A DNA stretch of 64,000 nt, from positions 186,001-250,000 of the forward strand of contig JAGFNK010000003.1 of NCBI GenBank assembly GCA_025769875.1, written 5' to 3'. The first letter of the stretch is position 1. Each line of letters starts with the position of its first letter. Positions 35,506 through 45,207 of the stretch are shown one piece after another. Source of the stretch: Russula earlei. Lineage: Eukaryota; Basidiomycota; Agaricomycetes; Russulales; Russulaceae. The notes beneath the pieces are model-generated. The model had not been told where the DNA came from. It did not search any database and saw only the letters and a program-made list of their open reading frames with translations. Both the position numbers and the translations under genes were made by a program.

Positions 35506-38075
35506 ATGAGCTACCCAAATCAACGGGATGTCATAGTCATCCACGACTCTGACCAAGACTCCTCTCAGCCACAACTAGAATGCGTCTCTGGTACTCCCTA
35601 CCCCTCAGGATCTGGACATCCCCGACGTGGCAAATCTGAACCCATGCCATGCCACTGGCATTCTGGTCTCCTGTCCCACGACGAAGCACCAACCCGGCGA
35701 CGCTCGACTAGAAGCATGCCATACGAAGTGATCGACGTAGACTCTGACGAAGCCTCTCTGGTAGACAGACCTCCGGTGAGCTTCCAGTATATTCCTGCAT
35801 TCGTGATGGGGTTAGGCCAAAACATAATTCGCAGCCAAAACGGGCCAGGGTTGAGCCGCTCGCTCCCCTACCGTCGAAGGGCGATGACAATGGAGTATGG
35901 TGCCAAGAACTCGTGGCAAACAGGAGGGCGGTGACACGCCCGATACCTAAGGTGGTCCACGGCTCAGCAGTAGAGTCAAGAAGCATCGTGCCTCCCCGGC
36001 CAGATTGCAAGGAATTTACTTGGGTTACGGTATGTAAATCACGTGGGTTGACTGAATTCATCGTTACCATCATTACCGTCATGGCATAGAGCCGTAGAAT
36101 TGCCCTCCGGAAAAAACACGAGAAAGGCGCGAGTCTTCCTGTGCGGAGGAAGCAAAGCCAACTCAGTGTTAACCCACTCGTGACACTCGAGCTATCCCCA
36201 GTAACCGCTTGTTTCAGGTTAGCTGGAGGAGGTAAGTTCTCCCACACCACACCGCCGAGTTGACGCGCCTTCATAATCCTTCCTATGAACAGCCGTCAAC
36301 AAGATCATCCAAAAACCTGGATGTATAGTCATCTCCAGTGCAACGTTAGGTGGCCAGCGCAATGACCCAGGAGCTACTGGTAAAATTGAATTGATTGGTA
36401 CCTGGCAACTCGAGTTGCTAATGGGGGAGCAGTTCAACTACAAGACTACAATCGTGATGGTACACTACAGATCTGGCAGCATGGTGACCTGAAAGACCAA
36501 AGTGGTCAGTGCATGAAGTTTGCGTTTGCAAGCTGTAACTGAAACCTTGTAGTCATCTTGCATGGGCATTGTGATATCGAATCTCCAAGACAATCCGAGA
36601 CGCTCGAACCAGCATGCCTTAAGTGTTACACTGTCAATGACATCAGTTTTGATCCTAATCAGTACGTACCTTGTCGTACACAACCTCTAGAGGTCTCACT
36701 GACATTCATCGTGCCTCTCCCAGGAGCCATTTGATAGCATCAACTGGTCACAATGGCACTGTCCAGCTTTGGGACAATGGTGAAAAGTTAGATGGTGGAT
36801 GTTGTCAGTGTGATCACAGTTCATTTTCTTTCATGAGTTCTTATTTCGCTTAGACAAGTATCCCAACGTTCCACATGACGTGGCATACAGGAAAAAAGAT
36901 TCTTTGATGGCAGTGACGTGCATGAATGGGCACGTCTCGATCACAGCTAGTCGGGACTTGATCTCTGACCCACGCGTCTAGCTGTGTTTACGTCCATCAC
37001 ACTCAGTCTTCCTACCCACTCGGGGAACCGACGGAGCTGCGTGTTGCACCGCCGGAGGCGCAGCATTCAGTCGGTGCGATTGTCTGGGGCCATAGTGCCT
37101 CCGCAGACACGCTTTTTGCGTCCTCAGAGTCTCACAGCATGTCCGATTTCGGTGGTTACCATGTTGCGTTCGATCCCGATCAAGGAAGACGCGCATACGA
37201 GTTCAACGCTACGGAAAGTGGCGACGCCATGGCTCTGGATCCAGACGGTTCGACGCGATCCGTGTCCAGTCTGGAAATTCCGCAAACCTGACTGATTGAC
37301 CGACCGCATTTTCCCGCAGGTGCGCGACTGGCCCTATGCACGGCGGCTTGTGACGGCGAGCATCATCTGAGACTGTATGACGTCCGCCGAAAGGACGGGC
37401 GACGACCCCAGGAGAACGTCCGACTGGACGCCTTCTACGCCGGGCCGGCGGGCTCTTCGCGATACGAAGCGCGCGAGGGGGAAGTGAAAGCGGTCAGTTT
37501 CAGTCCCGACGGAGTGCTGCTTGCCGTCGCCCGCAGCGACGACGAGCTGCACGTTTACGATTCTCGGTTCATGGGGCGCAGTCGGGAACCCATGAGGAGG
37601 TTCCTGCATTGGGGAGAGGACCGCTGCCTCGGCGAGGAGAGATGGGGGATCGTGGATGCCGTCTGGGCAGACGGGTGGTGCGGAAGGGGACTGGGAGTCA
37701 TCACGGGTGGGTCAGACGGTGAGATCTCATCACGCGCATACTTGCCCGTTCTCCCCTCTCACATCCCCTTTCGTGTTCGTGCTCCCTCTCCCCCCCCGAA
37801 AAAAAAAAAAAAAAAAAAACAGGTTGCGTTCGTTTCTGGGACGTACGCAGGTCGGACGACGACATTTCAAATGGTGAGGTGCTCGCGCGGCCGGACTCAG
37901 ACATTGGCCATTTCTCCGTGGGCGATCCGTACAGCGGAGAAATGCCACTTGTCATGTGGGTGTACCGTCGTACAGACTTACGCCACTGAGCCTCACAAAT
38001 TTGTTCCCTAGTGGCGATAATGGCGGACGCATCTACGTCTACGACCATGCCACTGCCTGCGATCCCACTCGCTGA
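35506..38075 (+). CDS. WD40-repeat protein with N-terminal nuclear localisation signal
   Basis: The ATG at 35506 starts an acidic/Ser-rich N-terminus containing VIDVDSDEASLVDRPP. A clear intron (GTGAGC at 35776 to CAG at 35840) joins this to PKRARVEPLAPLPSKGDDNG, a good basic nuclear localisation signal that is only visible after splicing. WD-like blades follow: YTVNDISFDPN with IASTGHNGTVQLWDNG (about 36635-36780), VKAVSFSPDGVLLAVARSDD with ELHVYDSRF (about 37490-37570), and a last blade ending GRIYVYDHATACDPTR before the TGA at 38073-38075. A 21-A run lies directly before an acceptor at 37799-37819. The partner or pathway is not identifiable. About ten introns are needed and blade boundaries in 36000-37300 are approximate. 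Confidence 0.75.
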
Positions 38076-38310
38076 ACACAACCGTCGGCCCTTCCACCCG
38101 AGTCACACCAATTATCTTAGAGAGCGCGTGCAGGGCGCGCATTGTTCCAACGCTAATGATGAAATGTTGGGAATCAGTGGGATGGAGTATCTCCGTGGTG
38201 TATATGTGAATAGTGCGTAACGTATAATAAGGGGTACGTCTGTGAGTACAGTAAGACTATCGTAGTATCTTTGAAAGTAGCGACGAAGGGAAAAAATAAA
38301 AAATAGGGGA

Positions 38311-41276
38311 CTACCGTCCGTATGGCGGCGAAAAAGACACTTCGGGAGACAGATCATAGATGTTGCGCATGGGGTCCATGAAAATAGCCCATCGAGTTGT
38401 GGGGATACGGGTGGAGACCAGAAACGGTGGAAAAATGGTTGCCCGCCATGTGCGGGGGGAACCGATTTGCTGTGGATGGAGATGATGAGGGTATCGTTCG
38501 AGTGGGTTGGGTATGATACCACGTTGTGGAGCCATATGCCACGCTGAAGTGGGATGATGATGTGGTGGGGGAGGCGCACGATGCATGTAGTAGTACCCGC
38601 TTGGGGCGGTGGGTGGGGCGGCCAAAGCGTCAGGCGCATGTGTTTGCGCGGCCAGAACGTCGGTCATTGGGTACGGTGTCGGATTCCGCATCCGCGGCGG
38701 CGGTACGTAGGGTACCTTTTGCTGAGGTCGCCGAGGCTTGCCCCGACTACGTCTCCGCTGTTCGTTCGGGTCGTCCGCTGCTGCGTCGAGTCCGCTGTCG
38801 GTTTCGCTGGAGCCTGTTGCGCCTTCCCGATTGTCTGCGTGGTCCGAAGATCCAACGGAGTTATCAACGGATCTTTCCTCGTGATCTTTGGCGGCGCACC
38901 TCGTCGTCGTCGTCGGCAGTCCTGACGAGTCCTCGTCGAGTCCAGCCGGGCATGGCGAGGAGCCCCCCCGAGAGAGGACAGCACATCCAGATGCCGATGG
39001 GGATCCCTGCTCTCTATCGGCAGCGGCCCAGTTGGGCGCGTCGGCAGAGTGTTTGGATGAAGGCTGCGCAGATTGGGTTGATAGGCGGTGGCCCTTGGGA
39101 GCGTGCATCGAGGCAGCTAGTCCGCTTTGCGTGCCGTTATCTTTTGGACCTGGATTCGAACATGTCGTGCCGTGGCTCGATTGCTTCCCAAACGAATCCG
39201 TGTTGTCCTCAACTAACTGGTGAGCCCTCGTACTCGAGCGTTTGGGTGCGTGGATGGAGGCATGGATTCCGATGGTGACGCCAGGCGAAATCGACCTCGC
39301 GGGTTGTGCGTTTCCCTGACGACTTTGATTCATCCGCCAGGTCCGTTGTCAGTTGGAATCCAACAGTATTGGAAGAAGGCTCCAGAGACTCGGTGGCGTA
39401 GACGGTTTCAGACGTCGTCGCGGTTGCGCACGCTCGCCCTGTCGCGTGTATAGAACTGGACATCCCGACGCATCCCTGCATCCGTAACGTCTCGTCCTTG
39501 GGAGCGTGAATGGAAGCCTTCAAACCTACACCGGCCGACCGTAGTCCAGCAAGTACAACTACTTCGTCTATTCCTGAGCTGAGTGGCGTGAAGATAGGTG
39601 CATCCGCTCTCAGGGATGTTACTTGCTGATGAGCTGGCGAAAAATAGGTGTTATATGACACACACGGGTTGTATCATGAGGTGACTCACCAGTGTCATCA
39701 TCGATGAAATCAGGGCAAAAAGTCGAAGTGTGTTCGTCGGGGATGGTAAAAGCTGACGAATACGGTGAAATTTGAGAAACAGTATAAGAAAAAAATGCTG
39801 ACCATAGATTCGATTGGTACCTGCTGCGAACTTGTGACCGAGATCATCAGCTGATAAACACCTGATGATGGGCCTTCGCTCGCTTTGATCTTTTATTCCC
39901 ACTTGAATATCGTCTGATGCGTACAAAGGATTGGCAGGGCGAGCTTCCGCAATGCATCTCGGTGTCACGTCTGACGGAGGCAGGGCTCGTGGAGAAAAGT
40001 TGATCGTATGGACTGGGGTAGACGTCTCCGATAGGGTATGGCCAGAATTTTGATCGTGACTTGATTCCAACAAAAGGCAAGGTGGAGAAGCCTGATCTTG
40101 ATTCCTGGGTGTGGGTAGGATGTCCGTCACCTCTGGTGTCCAATCCACTCCTGTATAGCCAAACGTCTCGTCACTATAGCCTTCGGCATCGGATTCGCAC
40201 GTATCCTCGATAGTGGTAGATGAGATTCGATCGTCGTGAGGCTCACTTTCGAACACCAGTTCGTGAGGATGTGAAGAGCTCGATGAGTCGTGCAGTGGAG
40301 GGGAGTCTTTCGCCCCAGTATCTGGGGCAGCATTTTTTGGCAGCGGCCCTGGCTTGGAATCGTCGACCTCAAGAGCTGAGACGACCGGCGGTGTGATTAG
40401 AGATTCGAAATCGGTAGATTGAGTCTCAGGAATCAAGGAGGGATCAAGCATGGATTCGGAAACAGGGAATGTCGCTGAATCTGTGTCGCGGTCCGTTGTA
40501 TTGTTGACTGAGAATTCATGTGTAAGTACTTGGAGAAACGGCAGTGGCTGTTCGAGAAGAGTACAGGGCTTTGAAAGGACAGTGACCCCAAAGGATGAAA
40601 ATGGAGGGGGGGTGACTACTTCGGGAAGTCTTTCACGCTCGATGGATTCAGCGATAGTTTTTGTAGTATCAACCGAGAGCAAAAGGGGCGACATCGCATT
40701 GACTGCGGGTATCTGATTATATATCGATTCCAAAGATGATGAGGCTGCGAACGTTGAACATGGCGAGATCTGTAACCAGAAAAGTAAAGGAAGTGAGTCC
40801 CATAAACATAGGCAGTAGTAAACAGAGAAAGCATACCAACGGCAGCTCTGACTCAGAGTCATCTACCAATAGCTTGTATACCTGAATCAATGTGTAGAAG
40901 ATAAAGACACGAGGAACAGGGGGAAACATACGATGCAGTTGAACATTGCCAACGAAACAACGAAGAGCACAGCAGTGCTGGTATTGTGACCATCCGCCAC
41001 ATGTACGAATGGACGCGGAATGGTACTGTTAGGTGTCAGATATATAGGACTCGGGTCACAGCGGGTTGGTAGAGTGACATCAGAAACCAAGTCGGATGGT
41101 AACAGGAATTCCTCTGAATGTGATAAGGAACCTAAATATTTGATAGGCGTAGGCAGGGTACTCCATGTGGATGATTTGAGGGTGACAACCCTGATAAGAC
41201 CAAACAACGCCGGCGGGGAGGGCGCAAGAAATGTTGCGGTGAAGAGAACGAGGAGAAAAATGGGAAAGAGTAGCAT
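38311..41276 (-). CDS. Large Ser/Pro-rich membrane protein with HAPK repeats
   Basis: Unrecognised family. The first ATG (41276) gives a hydrophobic start MLLFPIFLLVLFTATFLAP, either a signal peptide or first TM. About 70 residues later, after an extracellular-like stretch with N-glycosylation sequons (NSTI, NTST), a second TM reads STAVLFVVSLAMFNCIV. The rest is a long cytoplasmic-like tail rich in Ser, Pro, Asp and Glu (about 40740-38311). Within it a degenerate repeat occurs: KASIHAPKDETLR (about 39510), SSSIHATGR, HASIHAPKRSSTR (about 39255) and AASMHAPKGHRLS (about 39105). Splice phases at 39809/39761, 39698/39643 and a 49-nt GT-AG intron at about 39317-39365 keep one frame through all repeats. 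The C-terminus is Pro/His/Tyr-rich and ends SFSPPYGR. It could be a cell-surface sensor; no domain supports more. Confidence 0.55.
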
Positions 41277-41775
41277 TCTGGCGATGTATGCTGCGATCGG
41301 GCGAGCGAAGGGGCTAGATGTTGGGGGTGGGGACGGGTTGAGTGTTTCTATCACCACAATAAATACGGAGAGAATGGGCCATCCGCCACATCAAGACGTT
41401 TTGTGGCTGTGAATGGCTTGGACATGGCTTTGACCAAACCCAAAAACATCAAAGCGAGCACAGGGTACAATCCTGCCGTGCCGCACTGACAATGCGCGGA
41501 GTTGAAGAAACAAGGTTGTGGACGCCAGCCATGGCCAACGTTATCTATCCACAGTGTCCAGATAGTAGCGCCCAAGGCCACATTGCGATCATAGGGCAGA
41601 CACGTGTGCCTTACCCGCAAGCGTCTTGCGGGAGCCTCCCGCACAAAATCAGAAGCGAAATCAGTTTCCTATGGGTGATGGTCCATTCGTCGCTACGGAA
41701 GGCCGATGGGTGGACGAAAACAAAAAGAGAATCCGGTCGTGGTCAAAACATTATGCACGTGACATGAACCAACAA

Positions 41776-42543
41776 CTAAAGAAAGAGCCGCCCGTTATAC
41801 CCTTCCCCTCTTTGGATCGCTCGTAAAGCAAGGACCAAAACAATCGTGAACCCAAGCGTCAAAAGAACCCTAGGGACAAGCCATGGTAAAACGAAACAGG
41901 GTGCAAGGGAGAGTGTACATACCATTCAATCCACGCAAATGCCTCAAGGGCGTTTAACTGGCCGCAATATACGTAGCCGAAGCTTCATGTATGACACGAG
42001 TGTCAACGAGGATTGAGTAATGAACAAGCTTGACACGTACTTGCAGTTCAGCCCCCCTCCAAGAGATTCCGTGATAGCAGCTGCCCCCGAGAGCCAAAAT
42101 AACCACGATAGGAACAGGCTGACAGGGGTCGTCAAATAAAAGAGATACGAACGCAAGTTAAAACGCACAAGATGACGTTCGCAGCGATGCCGGTTAGAAA
42201 TATCGCTGATTCCAAAAGCAATAGCGTGGGAAGTATTGGGGAGAGAATCGTTGACCAGATGGAGCAGAAAAGGAGGAAATGGACACGGTCGCGCTCGGTC
42301 GTAGACAGATAGTTGTGATGTTCATGGTAGCGCGAGGTCAGCCATGCAGATATGGCCAACTGCAGGAGAAAGGGTTTAGAGGGATGTACGATGGGATCGT
42401 CATATGGATTCTGACCTCGATAGCGGCGATGACTACTAGTACAGCAAAGAAGACTGGAGGGTATGGTGTGCGTGAGTGGGGAAGATGAACAGGAGGATGA
42501 ACATACCGAAATAGCCACGTCTGAGATAACGATCAAAGGCCAT
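41776..42543 (-). CDS. MARVEL-domain four-TM membrane protein
   Basis: Small tetraspan protein of the fungal MARVEL group, which resides in plasma-membrane domains and is often linked to membrane organisation. The start is MAFDRYLRRGYF (42543). Exons then give TM1 after a GTATGT intron, an exon with TERDRVHFLLFCSIWSTILS and LLLESAIFLTGIAANVIL (about 42170-42300), and then LSWLFWLSGAAAITESLGGG (about 42045-42105), the conserved third-loop signature. The next exons give YCGQLNALEAFAWIEW (about 41925-41975). The last exon reads LLTLGFTIVLVLALRAIQRG and ends YNGRLFL with the stop at 41776-41778. All junctions use GT-AG with consistent phase. It sits directly upstream of the HAPK-repeat gene on the same strand. 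Confidence 0.8.
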
Positions 42544-42706
42544 GATAGAGGAGGAGGGTCAAGTGGAGTAGTACAGCAAGGGGAAGAGTTGTGGCCTCAA
42601 TTCTAGTCTCAGCTCTGTCAGCTGCGGGCGGCGTGAATCCAAACAACCCAAATAGGGGTCTGACGTCATTTCCCAAACTAAGAAATGGAAACATCCGACG
42701 GCCATG

Positions 42707-43421
42707 TCATACCGGTACGCACATCTCATCTCCCGGTAGCAGTCTCTCACAGACTATGTGCGTATTCGCTTTCCTCAACGCCTCCAATCCACATCCGTGT
42801 GCCTCTGAAATCCTCCAACACGTGTCCCCAGCCACAACAACCACACGTGCGCTACCCTCGGGGCATTTTGAGTATTTGACAGGTGTCAAACCAGGGGAGA
42901 TAATGAGCCGCCAGACCAGTAGCAGCACGACGATGATGATCAGGAAAAAGGGGAAAAGCATCCGATAAGGGCTACCACTCGAATGCCGAAAGCCATCCTG
43001 ATGATCAAATAAAGTTTAGCCGCCCACAAGCGTGAACGAGCGCAGGAAGATGCTCACAGCCTCTTCAGATAACGGCGCATAACCATCCTCACGCCTAGGT
43101 CCATTCTCCACGTCATCTCCATCACTGTGGGTGACCGCAGATGCGTCCGAGACTGAGAATGTGAGTAGTATTAGAATCCATTGGACGAGGGAGAAAACCA
43201 CATGCGTACCCCGCGTCAGCTCTCCAAAATGGGCGCCGTCCTGTCCCTCCCATATGTTGCCCCGCTTGTCTCGGAAAAAATACTTGCCAGAGTCAGCGTC
43301 GTAACCAACGCGTTTCATGCCCTCCGGGAGCCGATAATCGTCCTGAGCAGGTTGATAGTATCTGGGGAGACTCAAGAATAAAAAGATTCCGAACCTCGTC
43401 ATATTGCGACCAGCGACCCAT
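42707..43421 (-). CDS. Single-pass membrane protein with extracellular LysM domain
   Basis: Four exons join in frame. Exon 1 codes MGRWSQYDE. After a GTTCGG intron, exon 2 codes DDYRLPEGMKRVGYDADSG and YFFRDKRGNIWEG, a tryptophan/tyrosine-rich N-terminal module. A GTACGC intron (about 43210-43157) leads to SDASAVTHSDGDDVENGPRR, an acidic linker. A GTGAGC intron (about 43048 to 42991) leads to a transmembrane segment FPFFLIIIVVLLLVW and then one LysM domain with GDTCWRISEAHGCGLEALRK and CERLLPGDEMCVPV. LysM binds chitin or peptidoglycan-type GlcNAc polymers. The short positively charged flank suggests the N-terminal module faces the cytosol and LysM the wall. If the last intron were not spliced the protein would stop at 43016 and the LysM part would be a separate 84-residue frame. 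Similar N-terminal modules joined to LysM are, as far as I recall, widespread in Agaricomycetes. Confidence 0.75.
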
Positions 43422-44418
43422 GAGTGATGGTGTTACACGGGAGGAAGAAGAAGAAAGATGGGCACAGCACAGGTCACGCTGGCACTCATTTGCGATTGGC
43501 GATGCATTTGTTCCCGTGATGTCCCTGTCCCTAACACGTGCACCTGGCCCAGACCGGGCCGTCTCCATGCTATCACCTGTGCTTAAACATATCGCCTTGC
43601 CAGTGTACCAGCTTACACACAATTAAACTGGGATATCAATGCACCACCTTCGTAGTCGACCTTTAATCTCGCCCTAGCATCCGTGAGATAAAACGGTTCC
43701 GACATGATGGAGTGGAGGAAGCCCTATGGCCTGTCAATGGTACTGGGGCCGAGAAGGACTCTTCGGGCTGTTTTCGTGCGGACATCCTCACTAAGTACGC
43801 CATATGAGCAAGCACTCGCTGCATATCCGGCCAGTGAAAGGTGATGCGGACAAGAAAACGAGCTCTGAAGCTAGGAGGGGTTGCGTGTAGAGAAAGCACA
43901 GCATCTGCTCTAGGGAGATGTGGAGACAGTGTCACCCGTGTCAATTAAGAAGGCAGCAGACTGGCAACGTCGTCCAACTCAGAGCGCCCAGGAGCGACTG
44001 TCCAGAAGTAGCATTCTGCGACAATGTCTAGTCAACCGTAATGACGTTGAATCCGATATGCCATTCGGGCTTCAAGCTTCAACTGAAGTTCTGTCGCCTG
44101 TAGACCCACAAACCGTGTCGATCGATGACCACAGAAGTTTGTACTTCAAGTCGTATGTCCGACCCACAAAGAGAATCGCACAACATCTAAAGTCATACAC
44201 CTTTCCGATACAGTTCTGTATGCATACATCGAACCACTTGTTCAAAGTGTTAGCTTCGCCCTCGAACAGGCGCATTACCCTGTCACTCTCGATGAGTCAC
44301 CGAGCTCATACATCTTCCCCATTCTATCCCTTATTTGTCCCTTTCTTCACAATTGATTGGTCTCGTCGTCTGCACATTTTGAGTCGACTGTTCATGGGCA
44401 TCAAGTTCTGTAATTTAC
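43422..44418. other. Region between LysM gene and its paralogue
   Basis: About 1 kb with open frames on both strands (for example 43920-44516 +, 43663-43944 -) but without recognisable domains, convincing starts or matches to the neighbouring paralogue. I see no LysM or transmembrane remnant here, so the downstream half of a duplicated gene appears to have been lost or replaced. Confidence 0.4.
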
Positions 44419-44836
44419 TCACAGGAGACCCCAGCGGGCTAATAGGTGTACGAAACCACGGATACGTGATTCCTTGCGCTCTCCACCAATACTATCGTCA
44501 CCATCATCAATCTTAGTGGCTGTAGTGGTGGTTGTGGTTGTGGTTGTGGTGGCATTGGAGACTGCCAAAATGGCCCGTTAAACCCACCAGGTCTGTATGA
44601 AATGCTCCAGAGGGCATGCGTACCCCGCCTCATCTCTCCATAGTGACAGTATGGCTGTCCCTCCCACAGATGGTCGCGTTTATCGCTAAAAAAATACTTG
44701 CCCGAATCAGCGTCATAGCCAACTCGTCTCATGCCCTCTGGCAGCCGGTAGTCATCCTATACAGATAGACGGTGACACAGAGTGACAAAAGAAAAGGAAG
44801 AACCCGAACCTCGTCATACTGTGTCCAGCGACCCAT
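44419..44836 (-). CDS. Truncated paralogue of the TM-LysM protein
   Basis: Same first exons as the gene at 42707-43421: MGRWTQYDE, an intron (GTTCGG to ATAG, about 44810-44757), then DDYRLPEGMRRVGYDADSGK and YFFSDKRDHLWEG. A GTACGC intron at the same place follows. The next exon begins VSNA and runs into eight threonines coded by an ACC/ACA microsatellite (44521-44555), then KIDDGDDSIGGERKESRIRG and FVHLLARWGLL with a stop at 44419. There is no transmembrane segment or LysM downstream. A strong donor GTGAGT overlaps the stop, so a further exon is possible, but I could not find one. The protein would be a soluble version of the N-terminal module. Confidence 0.6.
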
Positions 44837-45207
44837 GAGAGTAGTATTAGACTTTTGCAAGCTGGGGCAGAGTCCGAGCCACGCCGTGTGACTGTTATTC
44901 ACTTTTGGCTATCTATCGCGCCCACATCGTCGCTAAAGCCCTTTCGGGGAGCGACTATAACGCGTGACGGCTCCTACCATCACCGCTCGTAACCAGAATT
45001 CTAATTGTGCAGTCTTATCATACAATTGGCGGGCACGTAAAACCGGTATGGATGTTTTCTCTAAATCAGGAGGCTAATCGACACTGAGAACTGAAGAACG
45101 TATAGATACAGCAACAAATCTTGACAAGACGGGGTGCGTGAGACAGGATACAAGGCCACGACTGGGTATCGCGCTACAAAATGCTGACCGAAATAAACAA
45201 GACATGA
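44837..45207. other. Intergenic region downstream of the RdRP
   Basis: 371 bp between the paralogue start and the RdRP stop, both on the minus strand. It must hold the RdRP 3' untranslated region and the paralogue promoter. Nothing else is visible. Confidence 0.45.

Noticed and set aside
38526..39278. 250-codon Arg/Ser-rich frame on the plus strand
   Set aside because: It is antisense to the HAPK-repeat protein, has no domain and its composition follows the GC-rich opposite exon.
42707..42961. Stand-alone 84-residue TM-LysM gene
   Set aside because: A GTGAGC...CAG intron joins it in frame to the upstream MGRW exons, giving a single coherent protein.
43920..44516. 198-codon plus-strand frame
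   Set aside because: No recognisable domain, and its 3' end overlaps the third exon of the LysM-module paralogue on the other strand.
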